Of a stretch of 64,000 nucleotides of DNA, positions 43,835 through 51,218 are shown piece after piece. Position numbers and translations under genes: made by a program. Each line of letters starts with the position of its first letter. The stretch's first letter is position 1. The stretch covers positions 16,559 through 80,558 of the forward strand of contig JAGWBX010000001.1 in assembly GCA_021295655.1 (NCBI GenBank). The letters run 5' to 3'. This DNA comes from Candidatus Latescibacterota bacterium. GTDB taxonomy: Bacteria; Latescibacterota; UBA2968; GCA-2709665. The notes under the pieces were generated by a model. That model ran no database searches and was not told where the DNA came from. It was given only the letters and a program-made list of their open reading frames with translations.

Positions 43835-46090
43835 TCATTGGGAAGATACCCTCGCCGGCGACGTCGGTCCGGCGCCTCCCAGAACCGTCTGGCCGTCGGT
43901 CGTATCCAGGAACCGGCGAATCACGTTACGTGTGATCGTCGAGACGTTGTTCGCATATCCGTTGTGGGAGAGGCTGCCCGTCCAGGTTACGGAGCCCGCA
44001 GAAAAAACCGCGCCTCCCCCCGCATAGTCCATTATCGCCACGTCGGCTGACGGAGAGACGTGCGTGCGCCGGGCCGGGATAAGATCGGGATGCGCCGCCC
44101 GGGCAAGTACGACCGGCTCAGGCGTGAACCGGTCCCACGCCCAGGCCTGCATGGCATCCATTTCAAACCCTGCCGCGCTTCCCAGGTTCAGCCCGAAGTC
44201 TCCGATGACCTCGTCCCGCCCCACGCCGTGGAACACCCATGCGTATCTCGCGTCCAGGCTTGACGGAAGCCGCCGGAATCCCCGATTTCCATCGGATTCG
44301 ATCCAGGCGTTGGACGCGTGTTCCACGCCGACCGTCCGCCGCGGCGGGCGCCCGCGTCTTGCCCACAATCCACCGAGTTCGAGTGTCGTGCTGTGCTGGG
44401 ACTCCCCGGGCGCCGGATCGTACGTCGGTCCGTAGTCGCCCTCTCCGCCCCGGCGAAGTTCAATCAGGTACGGCCGCCGTGGGTCGATGGACACCACCCA
44501 GTACAGGCCATTGCCGCTCAGATAGACGAGGCGGCCCCCGTTTCGCACATAGGCCGCCAGGCCGTCGATCATGGTTTCGGTGTGGTATTCGGGATGGCTT
44601 CCCATGATTACGCATCGATAACCGGAAAGCAGGTCCGCGCCCCCGCGGTGAAGGTCTTCGTCTGCCATAACATCGTATTCGAACGCCTGCGCCTCCAGCC
44701 AGTCGATCAGGTAGAGGTTCGCCGTAATGTTGTGGGCGCCCCAGTTCTGGAATCCCGCGCCGGGATTCCATCCCCGAGTGGGTTGAAGGCGCGAGTAATA
44801 GTAAACCGTCGACCCGTCGCTGTGCACGTCGTACGTGCACAGCGTTCGATCCAGAACACCGTCTTCAGTATAGCTGAATGCGGCACGGTTACTCCCGTAT
44901 GCCTGCCACGTAAGCGTGGGAATCAGACAGGCCAGTTCGGACCGCGGCGCCTTCGATGTCACGATAAAAGGCACGAAGAGTGTATCCGAATCCGTCCGGG
45001 CCCGCAGTGCATATATGCCGGACCTCGCGTGGGGTGGTACCGCAACCGAAAAAGTCGTCGGCCAACCTGCATCTTCCAGGTCGTCTTCGTGCAGATAGAT
45101 CGCATTGTAATCGTCCGGCTGATCCGTATAGAGCCTGGAAGGCATTCCCCCCCAGAATGGCCCCGTCACCGCACGTCCCGGCGCATTGACGGCAAGCCCG
45201 TGGTTCCTGTTATCGGACAGATCGACGACCCGGGGGCCGGTCACCTCCTGGCCAAGATGCCAGCTTCCAATAACGGGGCCGAGGGTTGATGGGTCCTTTC
45301 CGCACGCAAGCGCCTGGATTCCCTTGTGATCGAGCGCGTCTCCGAGAATTACGGGGTGCGCGATCTTGCCCGTGAAGTGAGCCCAGTGACCGCCGTCTCG
45401 ATCGGGGTCCTCGCACGCGCCGAACAGCAACGGCGCGTTACCCGCGTACACCGTACCCTTCCGGATTACTTTTGACGAAAACCCCAGCGTGTCACGCGAC
45501 GAGCGGGTTTCCACCACGCCCGCCGTATCTCCGACCTGCTGGTAGAGACGGATTTCACCCGGGTCGGGACGGTACGAGAACGCCACGAACTGCCAGTTGC
45601 CAACGTGGATGTTCTCTCTGGCCGTCGCCCAATGCGCCGTCCTCCCGTCGTGAGACACGGCAGCCGTCAGAAACCGCTCGCCCGCAAAAAAAATTCCGTA
45701 GCCCAGGTTTTCGCGCGCCCACTTCACGGCAAGAGCCCGCCAGCCGCCGCCGCCCAGCGTAGGCTTAAACCAGAGGCCAACGGTAAACGGACCTGTCGGA
45801 TTCAGGGCGTCGGCATTGGGAATCTCTACGAACGAACCATAATCCGTAACCTGGTTGGAAACCTCAATCCGATCCGGCTGCCCCCATGAAACGTGTTCTT
45901 CCCGGTAACCCGGCCCGTCAGGGTTCGGATCGCCGTGAATCAGCCGCGACAGGTTCACCTTCACTGTACCTGGAGGGCCGCCCAGTTTAAAGGCGATCTC
46001 CGCTCCGACGGGCAGGGTTAATTCATCGGCGTAGCCCTCCAGCCCGAGCCCCGGGACGGGCGACAATTTCTCGAATCGAGGACTGGACAA
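43835..46090 (-). CDS. N,N-dimethylformamidase large-subunit-like protein
   Basis: A 751-residue protein. Residues ~75-260 are a LamG-like concanavalin-type sandwich (FTVGLWFKP, GNWQFVAFSY, GKIAHPVILG). The following ~450 residues match the dimethylformamidase beta-subunit plan (PTLTWQAYGSNRAAFSY, ITANLYLIDWLEAQAFEYDV, VIMGSHPEYHT, AAYVRNGGRLVYLSGNG). Characterised DMFase uses a Tyr/Tyr/Glu mononuclear iron; Tyr398 and Glu501 are plausible counterparts but I have not aligned them. The family cleaves formamides to amine and formate, which fits the formate dehydrogenase operon nearby. The start is TTG 46090 with GAAGGTG upstream. No small alpha subunit is seen. Confidence 0.8.
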   Translation of the reverse strand: MSSPRFEKLSPVPGLGLEGYADELTLPVGAEIAFKLGGPPGTVKVNLSRLIHGDPNPDGPGYREEHVSWGQPDRIEVSNQVTDYGSFVEIPNADALNPTGPFTVGLWFKPTLGGGGWRALAVKWARENLGYGIFFAGERFLTAAVSHDGRTAHWATARENIHVGNWQFVAFSYRPDPGEIRLYQQVGDTAGVVETRSSRDTLGFSSKVIRKGTVYAGNAPLLFGACEDPDRDGGHWAHFTGKIAHPVILGDALDHKGIQALACGKDPSTLGPVIGSWHLGQEVTGPRVVDLSDNRNHGLAVNAPGRAVTGPFWGGMPSRLYTDQPDDYNAIYLHEDDLEDAGWPTTFSVAVPPHARSGIYALRARTDSDTLFVPFIVTSKAPRSELACLIPTLTWQAYGSNRAAFSYTEDGVLDRTLCTYDVHSDGSTVYYYSRLQPTRGWNPGAGFQNWGAHNITANLYLIDWLEAQAFEYDVMADEDLHRGGADLLSGYRCVIMGSHPEYHTETMIDGLAAYVRNGGRLVYLSGNGLYWVVSIDPRRPYLIELRRGGEGDYGPTYDPAPGESQHSTTLELGGLWARRGRPPRRTVGVEHASNAWIESDGNRGFRRLPSSLDARYAWVFHGVGRDEVIGDFGLNLGSAAGFEMDAMQAWAWDRFTPEPVVLARAAHPDLIPARRTHVSPSADVAIMDYAGGGAVFSAGSVTWTGSLSHNGYANNVSTITRNVIRRFLDTTDGQTVLGGAGPTSPARVSSQ

Positions 46091-46264
46091 TATTTACACC
46101 TTCACTTCAGTCGCACTGCGTTCGTGGGCCGGACATTGACAATCGACGCCGGCTCCAACATGCCGCCCGTGTTCTGCAACGAGCAATTGACGGCAAAGGT
46201 CACCCCCCATCCCGGAGGTCCTCGTTCCAGGGAGACGGATTCCTCTTACGCGCCGAGGAATCGC

Positions 46265-47047
46265 CTAAATATACCTCACGAGCCCGCCGTCGACGTCTAT
46301 GGAAGCTCCGGTAATGTAGCTTGCCCGTTTGCTTGCCAGGAAAGTCACGACTGCCGCAATCTCGTCGGCCTCCCCCACCCTGCCCAGCGGTGTCTCCCGG
46401 CTTGCCTGCGCGTAATATTCCTCCAGCTCCGCGTCCGGCGCGAAATAGTCCAGCGTACTTCCCCATGCCTGGCTCTTCACGTTGCCGGGATTCACACTGT
46501 TTACAAGGACACCGTACTTCGCAAGATTGTCCGCAAGACCTTTGCTGAACGCCAGACATGCCGCTCTGTCTGTGCTGTTGGCGATGTATTCCGGCGCGAT
46601 CTGACGTCCGACAATTGAGTTGATGTTGATGATCCTGGCCTGTGTGCTTTGTTTCAGATACGGCAGTGCGGCACGCACGCAGCGCATGGCCGCGAACAAC
46701 TTCACATCGAGGTCCGCGCGCCAGCGAACCTCCTCCACGTCTTCGAACGTTCCGGGTAGCGCGCTGCCCGCGTTGTTCACCAGAATATCCAGGCCACCCA
46801 GCGCGGCGGCGGCCTGTTCCACGAACGCCCGGATCTCATTGGTGTCCGTTACATCGGCGGCGCCCGCGAATACGTCCACACCGGTTTCCTCCCGGAGCGT
46901 TGCCGCCGTATCATCAAGATCACGGGCCCCGCGTGCGCAGATTGCAAGGTCGGCGCCTTCCCCCGCGAGTTCAAATGCTATTGCACGGCCGATTCCCTTG
47001 CTGCCGCCCGTCACCAGCGCCTTGCGGCCTTTCAGCCCGAGATCCAT
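46265..47047 (-). CDS. Short-chain dehydrogenase/reductase
   Basis: A 260-residue NAD(P)-dependent SDR. Cofactor motif TGGSKGIG near the N-terminus, NNAG in the middle, an active-site Ser in NINSIVGRQ, and a final GGLVRYI. The usual YxxxK is not in its ordinary place: after the serine the text reads APEYIANSTDRAACLAFSKG, so Tyr may be present but the Lys four residues later is absent. Catalysis should therefore be tested. ATG 47047 has GGAGGT upstream. Upstream, repeat copy C separates it from the second SDR. Confidence 0.82.
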   Translation of the reverse strand: MDLGLKGRKALVTGGSKGIGRAIAFELAGEGADLAICARGARDLDDTAATLREETGVDVFAGAADVTDTNEIRAFVEQAAAALGGLDILVNNAGSALPGTFEDVEEVRWRADLDVKLFAAMRCVRAALPYLKQSTQARIININSIVGRQIAPEYIANSTDRAACLAFSKGLADNLAKYGVLVNSVNPGNVKSQAWGSTLDYFAPDAELEEYYAQASRETPLGRVGEADEIAAVVTFLASKRASYITGASIDVDGGLVRYI

Positions 47048-47083
47048 CAATACCTCCTGTGTTCCCGAAGACAGGTGCAAGGG

Positions 47084-47150
47084 CCGGCCGCCTGTCTGCG
47101 TGCACCGCACAGGCAGGCAGGCCGGATGGGCTTTTTCAGCGGGCTGCTAA
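47084..47150 (-). repeat. MITE-like repeat family 1, copy C (truncated)
   Basis: On the - strand it begins GCAGCCCGCTGAAAAAG at 47146, preceded by TA, and continues with the same CATCCG, GCCTGCCTGCCTGTG and CGCAGACAGGC blocks as copies A and B. It stops after about 65 bp. The TAG at its edge is the stop codon of the upstream SDR gene. Confidence 0.8.
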
Positions 47151-47977
47151 TACATCGCACCTGTCGTCACCCGGATATCCTCCCCGTTGATTCCCCGCGC
47201 CTCTTCCCGGCACAGATAGACGACCAGGTCGGCGATTTCCTCCGGTCGCAGGAATCTCCCCTGTGGATAGGATTTCATGACCTCCCCGCGCATGGCTTCA
47301 GGTGAAAGCCCCAGGTCTTCCGCCCACCGATGCAGATGCATCATCCCCGATGGCGTCTCGATCGACGCGGGGCTGATCGTGTTGGCCGTTATATTGTGGC
47401 GTGCCACCTCCAGCGCGAGGGATCTGCTGAACCCCAGCAAGCCGTGCTTGGATGCCGCGTACGCACTGTAATTCGACGTGCCGATATGGGAGTTGGTGGA
47501 GCCGATGGATACGATACGTCCCCAGCCGTTTTCAATCATATGGGGAAGTGCGTAGCGTGTGCACAGGTAGGGTCCGAACAGATTCACGTCAACCACGCGT
47601 CTCCAGGCCTGGTTGTCGTGATCGAGAACCGGATGTATTACATTTGTGGCAGCGTTATTGACCAGAACGTCCAACCTGCCGAAGGCCCTGACGGTCCGGC
47701 CGATCATGTCCGCTGCGTCCGTTGTCGAACTCACGTCTCCGTCCAGACCGATGCACTTCACGCCCGTTTCCCGGATTTCTCGCCGGGTTGCATCGATCTC
47801 ATCGACGTCCGCGAAGTATTTTACTTCGCACGCCACCCGCTTCACGCGCCGGCTGCTCAATGACATGATGCAGACGTCGGCTCCGCGAACCGCCAGCCGC
47901 AACGCGATGGCCCTGCCCAGTCCACTCGCGCCTCCGGTGACAACTGCGGCGCGCCCCTTCAGGAATTGATCGTCCAT
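47147..47977 (-). CDS. Short-chain dehydrogenase/reductase
   Basis: A 276-residue classical SDR with the complete set of motifs: TGGASGLGRAIAL for NAD(P) binding, NNAA, the catalytic Ser in VSIGSTNSHIG, YSAYAASKHG containing YxxxK, and NTISPASIETP. The stop TAG falls exactly at the edge of repeat copy C, with a normal-length C-terminus. ATG 47977 is chosen to match the family start; the ORF is open 57 bases further. The substrate is unknown; the neighbourhood suggests alcohol or aldehyde steps in the catabolic block. Confidence 0.88.
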   Translation of the reverse strand: MDDQFLKGRAAVVTGGASGLGRAIALRLAVRGADVCIMSLSSRRVKRVACEVKYFADVDEIDATRREIRETGVKCIGLDGDVSSTTDAADMIGRTVRAFGRLDVLVNNAATNVIHPVLDHDNQAWRRVVDVNLFGPYLCTRYALPHMIENGWGRIVSIGSTNSHIGTSNYSAYAASKHGLLGFSRSLALEVARHNITANTISPASIETPSGMMHLHRWAEDLGLSPEAMRGEVMKSYPQGRFLRPEEIADLVVYLCREEARGINGEDIRVTTGAMY

Positions 47978-48108
47978 ATTGCAGTTCCCGCCCCTGCAGA
48001 TACGGAATGCGCTCTGACGCAATACGCCGCTCATACGCGCCGGGCACGTATAGGGCGGATACCTTCACGTGGCGTACCGGCCCGCGCGACGTACCGAAAC
48101 CGGCATGG

Positions 48109-49857
48109 CTATGGACTCCGTCCGCCGGCACTGATCTCCAACAGGTACATCACCATCACGTTGTCCTGACCGAAACTCAGGTGAAAGGCGTCCGACAATT
48201 CAGCGACACGCCGGATTTGATCCTTATTTTCATCGAATAACGGGTTGAAATGAAAAAAGCTGAAGTCGATGACCTTCGCTTCCAGTCCCGCGGCCGAAAC
48301 CAGCTCTGACGTCCGAATCTGACTCAATGCCGAAATCTGCATCACGTAGGCGATGCCGTTGTCGGCGAGCATGTCCGGAAGCAGAGCGACCAGGTAATCC
48401 AGCAGATTCCTGCCCCAGAAATCCGCGGGCCTGTGTCCGGTTGTCTGCCGGGTCGGATCCACGGGCATCTGATAGAGGCTGCCGATCACCAGGTCATGGC
48501 GTTCTTCCGGAATATAGGTGTAGAGGTCCTCAACCCGTCCGGAAACCCGGTCGGCCACGCCGTTGCGAAAAGCGTTCGTCATTGTGTTGGCAATGGCTTC
48601 TTTCTGAATATCGATTGCCAGAACCTGTTCCGCTCCATTCAAAGCCAGTTGCACGGATAGGATTCCGGTGCCGCATCCCACGTCCAGACAGCGTTTGCCC
48701 TGACCGGCGCCCGTTCGATAGAGATGCTTCCAGATCAGAAAGCTGCCCTGAGTGGGAGCGAACACGCCCGGGTCGCGCACGATTTCAGGAAATGGCAGCG
48801 GAAAGAGCGTCCTCCCGTCCTCGTCCGCCCATGGCCCCGGGACGACTGCATCCTCCATCTGGCTTCCGGACGCCGGGGATGCCTGCGGCCGGACTCGCTT
48901 TCGGCCGGGCTGCGTGCAGGCGAGGGACTTCCTGGCTTCGGCAATATGATCCGGTGTGACGCCACAGCACCCGCCAACAATCTGGGCACCCTCTTCTCTC
49001 CAGGCCCTGGTCAGCGCGGCAAAGCGCCGGGGTCCCACGGTCTCGTCAAACTTCCAGCCCGGGTCCAGGTAACGCCCCAGGTTCGGGTACACGCCCAATG
49101 GAAGATCCGTAAAATCCCTCAGCCACGAGATCATCCCCGGTACGTGTTCCACGGGCAGGCAGTTGATCAACAAAGCACCAATTCCCATTCGTTGGAACCG
49201 CCCGGCAAGTCTGCCGAAATAATCCCCCTCCGGCCCTCCCCAGTGCTGTCCGTGCACCCCGCACAGACCCTTTCTGCAACGTCGAAAGCTCAGCCATACC
49301 GGAATCCCTGTCTGAATCATCATTTCGACCGCCGGAAGCGTCAAGTCATCCCGGACGATCGACATTGTCTCCATCAAGACAAGGTCGGGCGGTTCGTCTG
49401 CAAATACCCTTGCCAGCAGTTGCAGACGCTCCAGCCGCTGAGGCGTATCGATGTCTCCGTTCACGCTGAAGGCAACGGCGCACTCGTCTTCCCTGCCCAA
49501 CTCCTGATTCGCCTGGCGAGCCAATCCGATGCCGCGTCGGGCCACGTCCATCCAATGCGAAATCCCCGGGTCCGGCGTCGGCCCGTCGTGGCCAATTTCC
49601 GTTCCCTCGAGAATTCCCCAGGTGTTCGTTGAGATCACGTCACATCCGGCTTCCACAAAGCGCCGGTGCACCTCCAGCACGGTATAGGGTTGATGGTACA
49701 GTGCCCACGTGCCCCAAAGGCTGTGGTCGCTTATGGCGTGATCCTGAAGGCCCATGCGGTCCAGTTCAGTTGCAACACCGCCATCCAGAATCACACAACG
49801 GTCCTCGACAATGGATCGCTGGATGCGGCGGTAGACTGTTGAGAAAATGCCTCCCAT
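48109..49857 (-). CDS. Homocysteine S-methyltransferase fused to a SAM-dependent methyltransferase
   Basis: A 582-residue two-domain protein. Residues ~18-312 are a homocysteine S-methyltransferase barrel with LDGGVATELDRMG, the N-terminal glycine loop, and all three zinc cysteines (Cys233 in LINCLP; Cys297 and Cys298 in GGCCGVTPDH). After a ~50-residue linker, residues ~350-575 are a class I SAM methyltransferase with CLDVGCGTGILS (motif I, 390-400) and the acidic residue Asp416 in AIDIQ. The N-terminal domain regenerates methionine and the C-terminal one spends SAM, so the chain could couple the two, perhaps through S-methylmethionine. ATG 49857 has a weak GGAG 12 bases upstream. It is first in the catabolic block. 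Confidence 0.85.
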   Translation of the reverse strand: MGGIFSTVYRRIQRSIVEDRCVILDGGVATELDRMGLQDHAISDHSLWGTWALYHQPYTVLEVHRRFVEAGCDVISTNTWGILEGTEIGHDGPTPDPGISHWMDVARRGIGLARQANQELGREDECAVAFSVNGDIDTPQRLERLQLLARVFADEPPDLVLMETMSIVRDDLTLPAVEMMIQTGIPVWLSFRRCRKGLCGVHGQHWGGPEGDYFGRLAGRFQRMGIGALLINCLPVEHVPGMISWLRDFTDLPLGVYPNLGRYLDPGWKFDETVGPRRFAALTRAWREEGAQIVGGCCGVTPDHIAEARKSLACTQPGRKRVRPQASPASGSQMEDAVVPGPWADEDGRTLFPLPFPEIVRDPGVFAPTQGSFLIWKHLYRTGAGQGKRCLDVGCGTGILSVQLALNGAEQVLAIDIQKEAIANTMTNAFRNGVADRVSGRVEDLYTYIPEERHDLVIGSLYQMPVDPTRQTTGHRPADFWGRNLLDYLVALLPDMLADNGIAYVMQISALSQIRTSELVSAAGLEAKVIDFSFFHFNPLFDENKDQIRRVAELSDAFHLSFGQDNVMVMYLLEISAGGRSP

Positions 49858-50103
49858 GTAGAATACGCTCCGATGGGCCGGCGGCCCGGCCGTCCGTCAA
49901 CCGCTAATGCGCGTTGGAAACGACGGACACCAGTCTCGCTGAGGGGCCATCGCACGGGGTGACGCGATCCCGGAACAACCCCGCCAAAGATAGCCCGGAT
50001 TGGCTGAATGCACAAATGCAATTCTCATATACTTCACGTCGCCGGTGACCCGTAAGGCCGTCGGCTGCATTCGAATGTCACTTCGATTCCGTGAATGTGT
50101 GAA

Positions 50104-50136
50104 CAAAAAAAATCCCGGTGTTCTGAACCGGGATTT
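50104..50136 (-). terminator. Terminator of the formate dehydrogenase operon
   Basis: On the - strand AAATCCCGGT (50136-50127) pairs with ACCGGGATTT (50119-50110) through a seven-base loop, followed by a T run. It lies just after fmdB. The rest of the 49858-50141 gap has no supported gene. Confidence 0.85.
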
Positions 50137-50141
50137 GAAGG

Positions 50142-50369
50142 CTAATTCAGTGAACAGGCGCCGGGGCCTCTCGGGTCTCCGCATGTTCCGCATGGTCCCG
50201 GGAGGGTGCTCGCATCGGTTTGCCCACCGCCGCCGTTTACAGCAAATACCGATAGCTGTTTTTCGAGATCGCTGCTGCCGCAGAACGGGCAGGACGGTTC
50301 CCGGCCGCCCTGTATCAGCGTCTCGAAAGGATGACGACAACTGCCGCAGATAAACTCGAATATAGGCAT
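50142..50369 (-). CDS. FmdB-family zinc-ribbon protein
   Basis: A 75-residue protein. The N-terminal zinc ribbon has two CxxC pairs (FICGSCRHPFETL and PSCPFCGSSDLE), the FmdB/CxxC_CXXC_SSSS regulatory-protein pattern. The C-terminal part is Gly/Ser-rich with three further cysteines (CGTCGDPRGPGAC). FmdB-type proteins often sit in formate or formamide operons and may act as a regulator or metal adaptor, but the function is not proven. ATG 50369 has GAGGAGAAGG upstream. It is 10 bp after fdhD, last in the operon. Confidence 0.85.
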   Translation of the reverse strand: MPIFEFICGSCRHPFETLIQGGREPSCPFCGSSDLEKQLSVFAVNGGGGQTDASTLPGPCGTCGDPRGPGACSLN

Positions 50370-50379
50370 CGCCTTCTCC

Positions 50380-51213
50380 TCATTGCGCGACCCGTTCGGG
50401 GTGCGCGTACAGGTTGAAACTCTTACGTCGAACGAATCCCGCCAGGGTAATACCCACGTCGGACGCAAGATCCACCGCAAGAGAACTGGCCGCGGAGACA
50501 CTTGCAACAACGGGTATTTTCGCGACCGCCGCCTTCTGTACGATTTCAAAACTCGCTCTGCCGCTCACGGCCAGCAGGACCGGCCCCGCAGACGCGCCCA
50601 CCAGACGGTCGAAAAGCAGGGCGCCCACGGCCTTGTCCACGGCATTATGGCGGCCAACATCCTCGCAACACACAAGCGTACGGCCATCCCGGTCGAACGC
50701 GGCGGCGGCGTGCACGCCGCCGGTATGGGTGAACGTGGGCTGAATCCGTCTCATCCCGTCTATCGATTTAATGAGCAGTTCCGCCGGAATCTCCGGCCCG
50801 GGCGGCAACACGGAACATCGCGCCACCAGGTCCGCAACGTCCTGTCGACCACAGACACCGCACGCCGACGTGGTAAGGGTGCCGCGACGGCTGGCGCTTA
50901 CCCGTTCGATATCCAGATTGTGCCCTGGCGCGGGGAGTACGTCGATGGCGTTGCCGTATCCTTCGGTCCCGGGTCGTCCGCAGTGAAAGACCCGCCCCAC
51001 GTCCTCGATTGACGCGATAATCCCCTCCGAGAACAGAAACCCCACCGCCAGCCGTGCATCTTCTCCCGGCGAACGCATGGTAACGGCAACCGGATCCCCT
51101 GCAACGCGGATTTCCAGGGGTTCCTCAATTGCGAGTTCGTCGTGGATCGAACGCGGCGGACAGCCGTCATCCATCCTGGAAACGACACGCTGTGTAATCC
51201 CCGGATTCAACAT
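50380..51213 (-). CDS. fdhD: Formate dehydrogenase accessory sulfurtransferase FdhD
   Basis: Passes sulfur from a cysteine desulfurase to the molybdenum cofactor of formate dehydrogenase, without which the enzyme is inactive. The 277 residues include EEPLEIRVAG, SPGEDARLAVGFLFSEG, the sulfur-carrying CGVCG loop, CCEDVGRHNAVDKA and LAVSGRASFEIVQKA. ATG 51213, with GAGGA upstream, lies 5 bp after the fdhA stop. Its presence indicates that the neighbouring fdhA is a genuine bis-MGD formate dehydrogenase. Confidence 0.96.
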   Translation of the reverse strand: MLNPGITQRVVSRMDDGCPPRSIHDELAIEEPLEIRVAGDPVAVTMRSPGEDARLAVGFLFSEGIIASIEDVGRVFHCGRPGTEGYGNAIDVLPAPGHNLDIERVSASRRGTLTTSACGVCGRQDVADLVARCSVLPPGPEIPAELLIKSIDGMRRIQPTFTHTGGVHAAAAFDRDGRTLVCCEDVGRHNAVDKAVGALLFDRLVGASAGPVLLAVSGRASFEIVQKAAVAKIPVVASVSAASSLAVDLASDVGITLAGFVRRKSFNLYAHPERVAQ

Positions 51214-51218
51214 TGTCC

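Noticed and set aside
47048..47110. N-terminal extension of the SDR at 46265-47047
   Set aside because: The extra residues come from repeat copy C, and GGAGGT precedes ATG 47047.
49897..50028. Short - strand frame starting MRIAFVHSANPG
   Set aside because: About 43 codons after the fdh terminator, no ribosome site of note and no recognisable family.
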